A stretch of DNA of 12,749 nucleotides from an uncultured Alistipes sp. (GTDB lineage: Bacteria > Bacteroidota > Bacteroidia > Bacteroidales > Rikenellaceae). Shown here one piece after another: positions 6,643-12,749 of the stretch. The notes beneath the pieces are model-generated. The model made no database searches. It had not been told where the DNA came from and saw only the letters and a program-made list of their open reading frames with translations. Location: positions 1 through 12,749 of the forward strand of contig UROX01000062.1 in NCBI GenBank assembly GCA_900549685.1, given 5' to 3'. The position numbers were made by a program, and so were the translations under genes. Every line of letters starts with the position of its first letter. Position 1 is the first letter of the stretch.

Positions 6643-8190
6643 ATGTCATTAGAGGATCAGAAAGTTCTCGAACTCCAGCGACGTAAGGAGAAAATCTACT
6701 ATGGCGGCGGTACCAAAGCCATAGAGAAACAGAAAGCGATGGGGAAACTCACGGCTCGTGAGCGTATCATCGCCTTGTTGGACGAGGACTCGTTTCACGA
6801 ATACGATATTTTCGTGGAACACGACGGCCGTGATTTCGGAATGCAGGACAAATCGCTTCCCGGAGACGGCGTAATCATCGGTACGGGTATGATCTGCGGC
6901 CAGCCGATCGCTATATTCGCACAGGACTTCACCGTCGCCGGCGGTTCGCTGGGCTTCATGCACGCCCGCAAGATCACCAAGATCATGGACTATGCCCTCA
7001 ATATGCGCATTCCTTTGATCGGTATCAACGACTCGGGCGGAGCGCGTATTCAGGAAGGGGTCAATGCACTGGCCGGCTACGGAGAGATCTTCTTCCGCAA
7101 CACGCTCTCGAGCGGCGTCATTCCTCAGATTTCGGTGATTCTGGGTCCCTGTGCGGGCGGTGCCGTCTATTCTCCGGCGCTGACCGACTTCGTTTTCGTG
7201 GTCGAAAACATTTCCAAGATGTTCATCACCGGTCCCGAAGTCATCAAGACCGTGCTGGGCGAGGAAATCTCGATGGAAGAACTCGGCGGTGCCCGCGTCC
7301 ACAGCGAAATGACCGGTAACGCTCACTTCTTCGCCTCCAGCGAAGACGAATGTTTCGTCCAGATCCGCAAGCTGATCTCGATGATCCCGATGAACAACAC
7401 CACCAAAGCCGAAAAGATCGCTCCGGCCGATCCGCTCCCCGAATACGATATCACCAAGATCGTTCCGAGCGACCCGACCGTACCTTACGACGTGCGCGAT
7501 GTCATCAAGGCATTGGTGGACGAGAGCGAATTCCTCGAAGTGATGGAACTCTTCGCCGCCAATATCGTCGTAGGCTTCGGCCGCGTGGCCGGCGAAACGG
7601 TCGGCTTCATCGCCAACCAGCCGCTGGTGATGGCCGGTGTGCTCGACTGCGACTCTTCGGACAAGGCTGCCCGCTTCATCCGCTTCTGCGACTGTTTCAA
7701 CATTCCTATCGTCACGCTCGAAGACCTTCCGGGCTATCTGCCCGGCGTAGACCAGGAACATGCCGGCGTGATCCGCCACGGCGCCAAGATGCTGTATGCT
7801 TACAGCGAGGCCACCGTGCCTTCGATCACCGTCGTGCTGCGCAAGGCCTACGGCGGCGGATACATCGCCATGGGTTCGCGTCACCTGCGTGCCGACTTCG
7901 TTTTCGCATGGCCGCTGGCCGAAATCGCCGTGATGGGTCCCGAAGGCGCCGCCAACATTATCTTCAAGAAGGACATCGTGGGCGCCGAAAATCCTGCCGA
8001 AATGCGTAAGCTCAAGATTCAGGAATACAAGGAGAAATTTGCGAACCCCTACGTGGCTGCCGCCAAAGGATACATCGACTCGGTGATCGCTCCCTCCGAA
8101 ACCCGCATGTTCATCGAACACGCGCTGAAGGTATCGGCTCACAAGAACCGTTCGCAACCCAGCAAAAAACACGGTAATCCTCCGTTCTAA
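6643..8190 (+). CDS. mmdA: Acyl-CoA carboxylase carboxyltransferase subunit / methylmalonyl-CoA decarboxylase alpha subunit
   Basis: This 515-residue protein is a biotin-dependent carboxyltransferase of the PccB/MmdA group, moving a carboxyl group between biotin and a short-chain acyl-CoA such as propionyl-/methylmalonyl-CoA. The N-terminal crotonase-like half has KLTARERI at 35-42, DSGGARIQEG at 130-139 and GPCAGGAVYSPALTDF at 168-183, which forms the first oxyanion hole. The C-terminal half has LPGYLPGVDQEHAGVIRHGAK at about 362-382, KAYGGGYIAM at 401-410 and RADFVFAWPLAEIAVMGPEGA at about 416-436; Asp418 is where acyl-chain preference is set in PccB homologues. A biotin carrier gene follows after 15 bases. 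Neither a biotin carboxylase nor the OadB-type sodium pump is adjacent, so carboxylase and decarboxylase roles cannot be separated; the symbol reflects the closest family. Codon use is strongly biased (GAA, TTC, ATC), implying high expression. Confidence 0.93.
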   Translation: MSLEDQKVLELQRRKEKIYYGGGTKAIEKQKAMGKLTARERIIALLDEDSFHEYDIFVEHDGRDFGMQDKSLPGDGVIIGTGMICGQPIAIFAQDFTVAGGSLGFMHARKITKIMDYALNMRIPLIGINDSGGARIQEGVNALAGYGEIFFRNTLSSGVIPQISVILGPCAGGAVYSPALTDFVFVVENISKMFITGPEVIKTVLGEEISMEELGGARVHSEMTGNAHFFASSEDECFVQIRKLISMIPMNNTTKAEKIAPADPLPEYDITKIVPSDPTVPYDVRDVIKALVDESEFLEVMELFAANIVVGFGRVAGETVGFIANQPLVMAGVLDCDSSDKAARFIRFCDCFNIPIVTLEDLPGYLPGVDQEHAGVIRHGAKMLYAYSEATVPSITVVLRKAYGGGYIAMGSRHLRADFVFAWPLAEIAVMGPEGAANIIFKKDIVGAENPAEMRKLKIQEYKEKFANPYVAAAKGYIDSVIAPSETRMFIEHALKVSAHKNRSQPSKKHGNPPF

Positions 8191-8205
8191 TCGACCTTTC
8201 GAGCT

Positions 8206-8520
8206 ATGGAAAAAAAGCAATACGATACGCTGGAAACCATGCACGGAACGTTCCGGACCACGCTTTCGAAAAAGCATCTGGCGCGTAAACCGTGGCAACC
8301 GGAAAACCCCAAGCACATCAAGTCGTCCATTCCCGGAACGATCGTCGAGGTGTGTGTCGAGGAGGGACAGCAGGTCGAGACGGGCGATATTCTGATCGTT
8401 TTCAAAGCGATGAAAATGAACAACAATATCCGTGCGACCTTCTCCGGCAAAGTGAAAAAGATCGATGTCAAGGCAGGCGACAACGTGCCCAACCATGCTC
8501 TGATGATCGAGATGGAATAA
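8206..8520 (+). CDS. Biotin carrier protein (biotin/lipoyl attachment domain)
   Basis: This 104-residue biotinyl-domain protein is the mobile carboxyl carrier for the carboxyltransferase encoded 15 bases upstream. Residues 38-104 form the biotinyl fold, with IPGTIVEVCVEEGQQVETGD at 42-61 and the attachment motif AMKM at 68-71, so Lys70 is the expected biotin site. It lies 34 residues from the C-terminus, the usual distance. The first 37 residues are basic and may contact the carboxyltransferase; there is no long Pro/Ala linker. The residue before AMKM is Lys (FKAMKM) where Glu is usual, and the AAA codon is clear in the DNA. The equivalent change, E119K, in E. coli BCCP is reported to impair recognition by biotin ligase. 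The gene ends about 55 bases before a strong terminator, making a two-gene transcript. Confidence 0.93.
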   Translation: MEKKQYDTLETMHGTFRTTLSKKHLARKPWQPENPKHIKSSIPGTIVEVCVEEGQQVETGDILIVFKAMKMNNNIRATFSGKVKKIDVKAGDNVPNHALMIEME

Positions 8521-8575
8521 ACCGGACGCCCCGAGGATTCCCGAATCGGAATTTTCAGGGCACGTTTACCGAATG

Positions 8576-8617
8576 AAAGACAGGCCCGTGCTCTCCGAAG
8601 AGCACGGGCCTGTCTTT
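8576..8617 (+). terminator. Strong intrinsic terminator after the biotin carrier gene
   Basis: This is a perfect 19-bp inverted repeat: left arm 8576-8594, loop CCGA at 8595-8598, right arm 8599-8617. The stem core is GC-rich (CAGGCCCGTGCTCT) and the plus-strand 3' side runs into TCTTTTCT. The complementary strand ends in a shorter T-rich run, so weak bidirectional action is possible, but no gene converges on it closely. It closes the carboxyltransferase and carrier transcript. Confidence 0.93.
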
Positions 8618-9052
8618 TCTGCTTCCGGCGCGTTTGTCGGTCGGGACGGCTGCCGGAGAACGGATGGCGACGGGACGTTTCCGTACCGCCCGGAACGATT
8701 GTCGGCAGATTCCCGGTCCACTTTTCGGCCGGATCCCTGTAAACGGCCGGTGGGCCGTTCCCGAAAAACGGAATATCCGGCAGGGTAAGCCGTTTCGGAG
8801 GATCGTTAATAGCCCGATGTGCCGAACCGGTGCATTTTCCCGCTTTTTCCGATATTGTTCGCGGCTATACTGCAACTCGGGTCGAAACCTTCGGATTCCT
8901 GCTGAAACGAGAATCGGCTGTCACGGCCGGGAGCGTGTCGGCAATAACGAATGTCCGTAATTGTGCTGTGCGTGAGATGGGAGATTCGGCAGAAGCCAAG
9001 GAAATCCGCTCCTGCCTCGCGGCGGGTTTCGTATCGCCGGTACGCGTCGTTG
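8618..9052. other. Intergenic region without a recognisable gene
   Basis: About 435 bases separate the terminator from the 3' end of aroE. Frames open on both strands (8634-8960 plus, 8555-8875 minus and 8830-9165 plus), but all are arginine-rich and without motifs, and two of them run into the terminator or aroE. A small hairpin with 7-bp arms AACGGCC/GGCCGTT occurs at 8742-8759 with loop GGTG and no T-tract. I see no clear aroE terminator, tRNA or repeat array. Confidence 0.5.
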
Positions 9053-9793
9053 TTATTCTTTGCCGTTCCAGATCGACCAGGCCTTTTCGGCCTGTCCCAC
9101 CAGCATGTCGTATCCGTTGGCGACGGCGGCACCCTGCTGTCGTCCCCGGCGAAGGAACTCGGTGAGGGGCGGGTTGTAGACCAGATCGAACAGAAAATGC
9201 GTTTCTCCGATCGCCTCGTAGGGAATATCCGGACATTCGTCCGTCTTGGGGAAAGTGCCCAGCGGAGTCGCATTGACGATCAGGCGACGGGTGCGGACTG
9301 TTTCGGAAGTCAGTTCGTCGTATGTGAAGTTTCCGGCGGAAGCCTTGCGCGAAACGACGTCGAACGGGATGCCGAGCTGTTCGAGCACGTATTTTACCGC
9401 TTTCGAAGCCCCTCCGGTGCCCAGGACCAGTGCCCGTTCGGGATGCGCTCCGTCGAGGAGCTTCAGCAGCGAGGTGCGGAAACCGTAGGCATCCGTGTTG
9501 TGTCCCACCAGTCCTTCCGGCGTGACCCGGACGCAATTGACCGCGCCTATTTTCCTCGCCTCTTCGGCCATCGACCGCAGACGGGGGATGATCCGTTCTT
9601 TATAAGGAATCGTGACGTTGAATCCGCACAGATCGGGATGGCGTTCCAGCACTTCGTCGAGCCGGTCGATCGATTCGATGGGGAAATTCTCGTAAGTGCA
9701 TCCGGCGATACCTTCCCGTTCGAATTTCTCGGTAAAATACCGCTGCGAGAACGAGTGTCCCAGCGGGTAGCCGATGAGTCCGTATCGTTTCAT
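9053..9793 (-). CDS. aroE: Shikimate dehydrogenase
   Basis: AroE reduces 3-dehydroshikimate to shikimate with NADPH, the fourth step of the shikimate pathway to aromatic amino acids and folate. The 246-residue protein starts with the shikimate-binding YPLGHSFSQ at 9-17. GFNVTIPYKE at 57-66 contains catalytic Lys65, and GHNTDAYGF at 97-105 contains catalytic Asp101. A Rossmann loop, GTGGASKAV, lies at 125-133, and NATPLGTFP appears at about 173-181. The C-terminal region has GYDMLVGQAEKAW, close to the family GxxMLVxQA signature. It is shorter than the roughly 270 residues usual in E. coli-type AroE, mostly through a compact nucleotide-binding half; no core motif is missing. The start is one base after the stop of the DedA/YqaA-type gene, so the pair is probably co-translated. 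Confidence 0.95.
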   Translation of the reverse strand: MKRYGLIGYPLGHSFSQRYFTEKFEREGIAGCTYENFPIESIDRLDEVLERHPDLCGFNVTIPYKERIIPRLRSMAEEARKIGAVNCVRVTPEGLVGHNTDAYGFRTSLLKLLDGAHPERALVLGTGGASKAVKYVLEQLGIPFDVVSRKASAGNFTYDELTSETVRTRRLIVNATPLGTFPKTDECPDIPYEAIGETHFLFDLVYNPPLTEFLRRGRQQGAAVANGYDMLVGQAEKAWSIWNGKE

Positions 9794-9794
9794 A

Positions 9795-10409
9795 TCATAC
9801 GGCGTATTTGATGGCGACGAATCCGCCGACGAGCAACACGGTGAAACCCAGCGCCAGCCAGTTGAAGTATTTGTCGATGAACGTTTTGATCGGTGCGCCG
9901 AATTTCCAGATCAGCCATCCGATCAGCACGAAACGCAGACCGCGGCTGATGACCGAAGCCAGTATGAAGATCGGAATGTCGAGCCGGAAGACGCCGGCCG
10001 TGATCGTAATCAACTTATAGGGAATAGGGGAGAACCCGGCCGTGAACACGACCCAGAAATTGTACTCGTTGTATAGCCGGCTGATCTTTTCATATTCTTC
10101 GATCGTAAAACCGGGAATTATCCGGAAAAAGAAATCGGCTACGGCCGTAAATTCACCCGAAGGAGTCTGCCACAGAAAATAGCCGATGGCGTATCCGGCG
10201 ACAGCGCCGAGCAGCGAGCCGGCCGTACAGATCGCCGCATAACGGAACGCCTTGGCCGCACAGCCCAGACACAGCGCGATGAGCAGCACGTCGGGCGGAA
10301 TGGGGAAAAAGCTCGATTCGGCGAAAGCCAGTAGAAACAGGGCCAGAGCTCCCCAGCGGCTCTCGGACCAGCTCAACACCCAGTCGTATGTTTTTTTCAG
10401 GATATTCAT
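9795..10409 (-). CDS. DedA/YqaA-type membrane protein (VTT domain)
   Basis: This 204-residue integral membrane protein has the VTT (SNARE-associated/DedA) architecture, here closest to the YqaA-like branch. Relatives are implicated in lipid transport across the membrane and in envelope integrity; the substrate of this one is unknown. Hydrophobic segments lie at about 20-50, 55-80, 118-140, 143-167 and 182-202. Family features include AESSFFPIPPDVLL at 30-43, where Glu31 sits at a typical acidic position, and AGFSPIPYKLITITAG at 124-139. Arg156 lies in the next segment. There is no cleavable signal peptide. The ATG at 10409 is 28 bases after a -7-like box, and aroE starts one base after the stop. 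The link with aroE appears to be organisational rather than metabolic. Confidence 0.9.
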   Translation of the reverse strand: MNILKKTYDWVLSWSESRWGALALFLLAFAESSFFPIPPDVLLIALCLGCAAKAFRYAAICTAGSLLGAVAGYAIGYFLWQTPSGEFTAVADFFFRIIPGFTIEEYEKISRLYNEYNFWVVFTAGFSPIPYKLITITAGVFRLDIPIFILASVISRGLRFVLIGWLIWKFGAPIKTFIDKYFNWLALGFTVLLVGGFVAIKYAV

Positions 10410-10437
10410 GTTCGTCCGGAATTTTCGTTACGGAGTG

Positions 10438-10472
10438 CAAGTATACCGATAATTTCCGAGAGTTCGGACAAA
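10438..10472 (-). promoter_or_regulatory. Candidate promoter of the DedA-like/aroE unit
   Basis: On the minus strand TTTG (10472-10469) is followed after 23 bases by TATACTTG (10445-10438), which matches TAnnTTTG at seven of eight positions. The spacing is at the upper edge of the 17-23 reported for Bacteroidota promoters. The box ends 28 bases before the ATG at 10409. This is the only box here with a plausible -33 partner. Confidence 0.5.
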
Positions 10473-10487
10473 TTCTCCTTAATTTCC

Positions 10488-10543
10488 CATTGCGATGGCT
10501 CCTTGCTCCGTACGACGGTTACGCGAGAACGGTTTTCGCAATG
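10488..10543. repeat. Eight-base inverted repeat upstream of the DedA-like promoter
   Basis: CATTGCGA at 10488-10495 and TCGCAATG at 10536-10543 form a perfect inverted repeat with a 40-base spacer. It lies between the WG-repeat lipoprotein stop and the DedA-like promoter. It could be a long-loop structure at the end of the lipoprotein transcript or a paired protein-binding site; there is no following T-tract, so it is not a classical terminator. Confidence 0.35.
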
Positions 10544-10576
10544 ATCGTTCTATATCTTCGTCGGTCCGATAAATAA

Positions 10577-11170
10577 TCAGGGTTCGGTTATGCCCTTCCT
10601 GCGGGGACGTTCTTTGTAACTGTGTTGCACATCGATAATGGTATCTCGGTCGAGAAGCGTCACTTCTATCGTCGAAGTATTTTCGATAGCATCCCTTATT
10701 TTTGCCAATGTCCGGTTATCGGAGTGGTCGTAAGGCAAGTGGTACCATCGGGCCGATCCCGTAAAGGCGATCCTGTACCGTCGGTTCTCTTTATCATCCG
10801 TGATTTGCGTCGGAATCCGTTCCATGACACTGAATCGGGGCAACGGTCTCCCTGTTTTGTCTATATAGTACCATTTATCGCTCTCCCAATAATGATATTC
10901 TCCTCTCGAACCGGGTACCGCTTTCTTTTCGCCTTTATTCGTCACTTTCGCCCGTCCGTTCTCGAACGGAAAGCCGAAAGCGAATCGGGGTTCGATGACA
11001 GTCGTCCCCTTTTCGTCTGCATACCCTATGCGCCCTCGTCTATCGACAATGCGACGCATGCCGTCTCGCAGATAGTCTTCGCCGTTGTCGATCCGGAAAA
11101 CCGTATGGCATCTGTCGGATGCGCATCCGACGAATAACGACAATGCGACGAGGCAGATGAAATGTTTCAT
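10577..11170 (-). CDS. WG-repeat-like lipoprotein (hypothetical)
   Basis: This 197-residue protein begins MKHFICLVALSLFVGC, a lipoprotein signal with the lipidated cysteine at 16, so it is probably anchored in the outer membrane or periplasm. Residues about 43-80 (DRRGRIGYADEKGTTVIEPRF, then FENGRAKV) look like one WG/KWG-type repeat, a beta-rich unit often found in tandem in Bacteroidota surface proteins. A second, poorer copy is around YYIDKTGRPLPRF at about 100-112. The C-terminal 70 residues are charged and have no motif I recognise. The frame is open far upstream through mnmA in another frame; the start at 11170 is chosen for the signal sequence. The DNA is visibly richer in A and T than its neighbours. 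Function is unknown; a role in binding or envelope stress is speculation. Confidence 0.82.
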   Translation of the reverse strand: MKHFICLVALSLFVGCASDRCHTVFRIDNGEDYLRDGMRRIVDRRGRIGYADEKGTTVIEPRFAFGFPFENGRAKVTNKGEKKAVPGSRGEYHYWESDKWYYIDKTGRPLPRFSVMERIPTQITDDKENRRYRIAFTGSARWYHLPYDHSDNRTLAKIRDAIENTSTIEVTLLDRDTIIDVQHSYKERPRRKGITEP

Positions 11171-11373
11171 ATCGGATATGTTTAGTCGAGTTTCTTGTGA
11201 AAAATTCATTTCGTCGCTTTTCTGCGAAACGATGATGTCCAGAATTTGTTTCTCCGCTTCCCTTTTGCGGCCGAAGCGTGCCGTATGTCCCGCCTTTTTC
11301 GTCGGGAATGTGCGTTTGTTTTCCCGGGAAGCTACCGGTGCAGGGTCGATCCGGGTGTGTTTGCCTGCGGGAA

Positions 11374-12435
11374 TCATCGCTTCCCGTATTCGGGGCGTCG
11401 GTCCGTGTGGCCGTCGGTCCTGTCCAGTATGCCTCCGCCTACTACCGTGTCGCCGTCGTAGAACACGACAGGCTGTCCGGGTGCCGGAGCCCAGGCCGGA
11501 TCGTCCAGCTCGATTCTCGCCGTGCCGTTTCCTTCCGGATGGATCTCGGCGCGGCCCTGCGGATTGCGTCCGATGCCCCGGATCATAATCCGCAGCGTGT
11601 CGGAATTTTTCAGCCGTTCCGGTGCCGGAACGTACGTCTCGCGCACGTACAGCGTGCGGTGCCACAGATCGTCCGGTGTGCCCGTCACGATCCGGTTCAC
11701 GGCGGCGTCTATGGCGACGACCGGCCCCGATACCGTCCGGCCCAATCCCCGTTTCTGTCCGATGGTGTAGAAGACGTATCCTTCGTGGGTGCCGACTCGC
11801 CGGCCCTGTCGGTCCACGATCTCTCCGGGACGGATCCCCGGCAGCCGTTCGCGGAGAAAGTCTCCGTAGGGGCGTCCCTTCAGAAAACATACGCCCATGC
11901 TCTCCCGGGCATGCAGTTCTTCGGGCAATTCGTCTCTCAGCTCGCTTTTGATCCGGTCGCCCAACGGAGCGACCGCCATGCGGAGGCAATGCTGGGGCAC
12001 TCCCCACAGGTAGTAGGACTGGTCCTTGTTCCGGTCCGCGGCCCTGCGGACAAAACAACGGCCCGCACTGTCGTGCCCGATCCGGAAATAATGGCCCGTG
12101 GCGATGCGCTCGAATCCGGAGGCGACGGCCGTTTCGTACAGGTATTTCCATTTGATCGCCGGATTGCAACGGCTGCACGGGGCCGGCGTTTCTCCCTTTG
12201 CGTATCCGTCCGCGAAGTAGGCGACGACTTCCCGTTCGAAAGCCTCCCGTACATCGATGACCCTCAGCGGAAGACCGAGCGAGGAGGCCGCCTGCCGGGC
12301 TTTGCCGGTCGTCTCTGCGTGGCCGAGCATATCCAGAAAAGCAAGGGTGACATCGTAGCCCTCGTCCCGGAGTATCCCCGCGGCCGCGCAGCTGTCCATG
12401 CCTCCGCTGAAACCCAGCAATACCTTCTCTCCCAT
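11374..12435 (-). CDS. mnmA: tRNA 2-thiouridine(34) synthase
   Basis: MnmA uses ATP and relayed sulfur to make 2-thiouridine at position 34 of Lys, Glu and Gln tRNAs. The 353-residue protein has the PP-loop SGGMDS at 10-15 (SGGVDS is commoner), which adenylates the tRNA. PCSRCNPAIKW at 86-96 contains the catalytic Cys90, ATGHYFRI is at 112-119, and DQSYYLW at 138-144 contacts tRNA. SMGVCFL at 179-185 has the second catalytic Cys183, and GYVFYTIGQKRGLG follows. A C-terminal beta-barrel domain completes it. The ATG at 12435 is chosen because it starts just before the PP-loop and is 15 bases after a -7-like box; the frame is open to 12600 but that sequence overlaps the hairpin and the neighbouring gene. 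Bacteroidota often have more than one mnmA, so this may be one of several paralogues. Confidence 0.95.
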   Translation of the reverse strand: MGEKVLLGFSGGMDSCAAAGILRDEGYDVTLAFLDMLGHAETTGKARQAASSLGLPLRVIDVREAFEREVVAYFADGYAKGETPAPCSRCNPAIKWKYLYETAVASGFERIATGHYFRIGHDSAGRCFVRRAADRNKDQSYYLWGVPQHCLRMAVAPLGDRIKSELRDELPEELHARESMGVCFLKGRPYGDFLRERLPGIRPGEIVDRQGRRVGTHEGYVFYTIGQKRGLGRTVSGPVVAIDAAVNRIVTGTPDDLWHRTLYVRETYVPAPERLKNSDTLRIMIRGIGRNPQGRAEIHPEGNGTARIELDDPAWAPAPGQPVVFYDGDTVVGGGILDRTDGHTDRRPEYGKR

Positions 12436-12450
12436 GCTGCGAAAATAATA

Positions 12451-12458
12451 CAAATCTA
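12451..12458 (-). promoter_or_regulatory. -7 box of the mnmA promoter
   Basis: On the minus strand this reads TAGATTTG, a full TAnnTTTG match, 15 bases before the mnmA ATG. The region where a -33 element should lie is occupied by the arms of the terminator hairpin at 12461-12500, and the T-run of that hairpin overlaps this box. Confidence 0.6.
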
Positions 12459-12460
12459 AA

Positions 12461-12500
12461 ACGGAACGGCATCTCTTCTCGGGAAGAAATGCCGTTCCGT
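12461..12500 (-). terminator. Intrinsic terminator of the DUF3276 gene
   Basis: The arms ACGGAACGGCAT (12461-12472) and ATGCCGTTCCGT (12489-12500) are perfectly complementary over 12 bp. After one mismatch (12473/12488) the stem continues for five more pairs (TCTTC 12474-12478 with GAAGA 12483-12487) around the loop TCGG. On the minus strand the hairpin is followed by a T-rich run (TTTTAGATTTG). It begins 21 bases after the DUF3276 stop codon, so it most likely ends that transcript. Confidence 0.82.
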
Positions 12501-12521
12501 GGTTTCGTGCGAGCAGTGGGG

Positions 12522-12749
12522 TTACAGCCGTTCGAATTCTTCGTCGATGGACAACGGCCCCGGGACGAATCCGACGACCGTTCCATCCGGATTGAAGCAC
12601 TCCGGCTTGTGCATTTTCACGAACCCGACCACTTCCTGAAAGCCTTCGGCGAATTTACAGAAATCCTCTTTGTACAGATAGACCTTGTGTTTCTCGAACG
12701 TGAAATTGCCGTCCTTTCTCGTTTTTTTCCGACTTTCGGTGATCGTGAT
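12522..12749 (-). CDS. DUF3276 (PUR-like nucleic-acid-binding) protein, 3' part only
   Basis: The last 75 codons of a minus-strand gene run off the right edge, so the start is not in the window. The visible part begins ITITESRKK and continues with DGNFTFEKHKVYLYKEDFCKF, the strand-rich signature of DUF3276, a Bacteroidota family with a PUR-alpha-like single-stranded nucleic-acid-binding fold. It ends in a proline-containing tail (FVPGPLSIDEEFERL) before TAA at 12522-12524. Members are usually little over 100 residues, so roughly the first third is missing. A terminator hairpin lies just downstream, separating it from mnmA. The identification rests on the motif around FEKHK and LYKEDF and is fairly confident; the biological role is not known from sequence. 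Confidence 0.8.
   Translation of the reverse strand: MTITESRKKTRKDGNFTFEKHKVYLYKEDFCKFAEGFQEVVGFVKMHKPECFNPDGTVVGFVPGPLSIDEEFERL

Noticed and set aside
6649..8496. A 615-codon open frame on the minus strand, antisense to both the carboxyltransferase and the biotin carrier genes.
   Set aside because: The product has no motif and odd composition. The sense genes are unmistakable, and strongly biased codons in GC-rich DNA keep the antisense frame free of stops.
8742..8759. Small hairpin AACGGCC/GGCCGTT considered as an aroE terminator.
   Set aside because: It has no T-tract on either strand and lies about 300 bases beyond the aroE stop.
11171..12586. N-terminal extension of the lipoprotein frame across mnmA, which would give a 669-residue fusion.
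   Set aside because: The extension is the wrong frame of mnmA. The lipoprotein signal at 11170 gives a natural start.

Overview
The window looks like chromosomal housekeeping DNA from a GC-rich member of the Bacteroidota, most likely in or near the Rikenellaceae (Alistipes-like). Three points support this. Several families are typical of the phylum (DUF2851, GSCFA, DUF3276 and a PafA-type phosphatase fold). Boxes resembling the Bacteroidota -7 element TAnnTTTG lie 15-28 nt upstream of five gene starts. Shine-Dalgarno sequences are essentially absent. The genus is an inference; the phylum is well supported.

Layout. (1) Positions 23-3703, minus strand: a tight four-gene unit read right to left, made of an exported alkaline-phosphatase-fold protein, SufE, a SufT/MIP18-type (DUF59) protein and a DUF2851 protein. 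(2) 3704-4249: about 0.5 kb with no convincing gene. (3) 4250-5580, minus strand: a GSCFA-domain protein translationally coupled to a small zinc-ribbon membrane protein. (4) 5691-6509, plus strand: ispE, divergent from the GSCFA gene with back-to-back promoters. (5) 6643-8520, plus strand: a strongly codon-biased carboxyltransferase gene and a biotin carrier gene, closed by a 19-bp perfect terminator hairpin. (6) 8618-9052: a gap without a recognisable gene. (7) 9053-10409, minus strand: a DedA/YqaA-type membrane protein and aroE, separated by one base. (8) 10577-11170, minus strand: a WG-repeat-like lipoprotein. (9) 11374-12435, minus strand: mnmA. (10) 12522 to the right edge: the 3' end of a DUF3276 gene on the minus strand, whose terminator hairpin overlaps the mnmA promoter.

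Two observations stand out. First, the phosphatase-fold protein keeps the nucleophile Thr79 and the metal ligands Asp352, His353 and a C-terminal His. It has lost the ligands that PafA has at 38, 305 and 309 (here Ser, Arg, Gln) and the phosphate-contacting residues, so it looks like a pseudo-enzyme or a changed enzyme, and it heads an Fe-S assembly operon. Second, the DUF2851 protein at the end of that operon finishes in a four-cysteine tail resembling the [4Fe-4S] loop of EndoIII/MutY glycosylases, which would make it a plausible client of SufE/SufT. I found no CRISPR array, transposon, phage gene, tRNA or rRNA, and no clear defence system.
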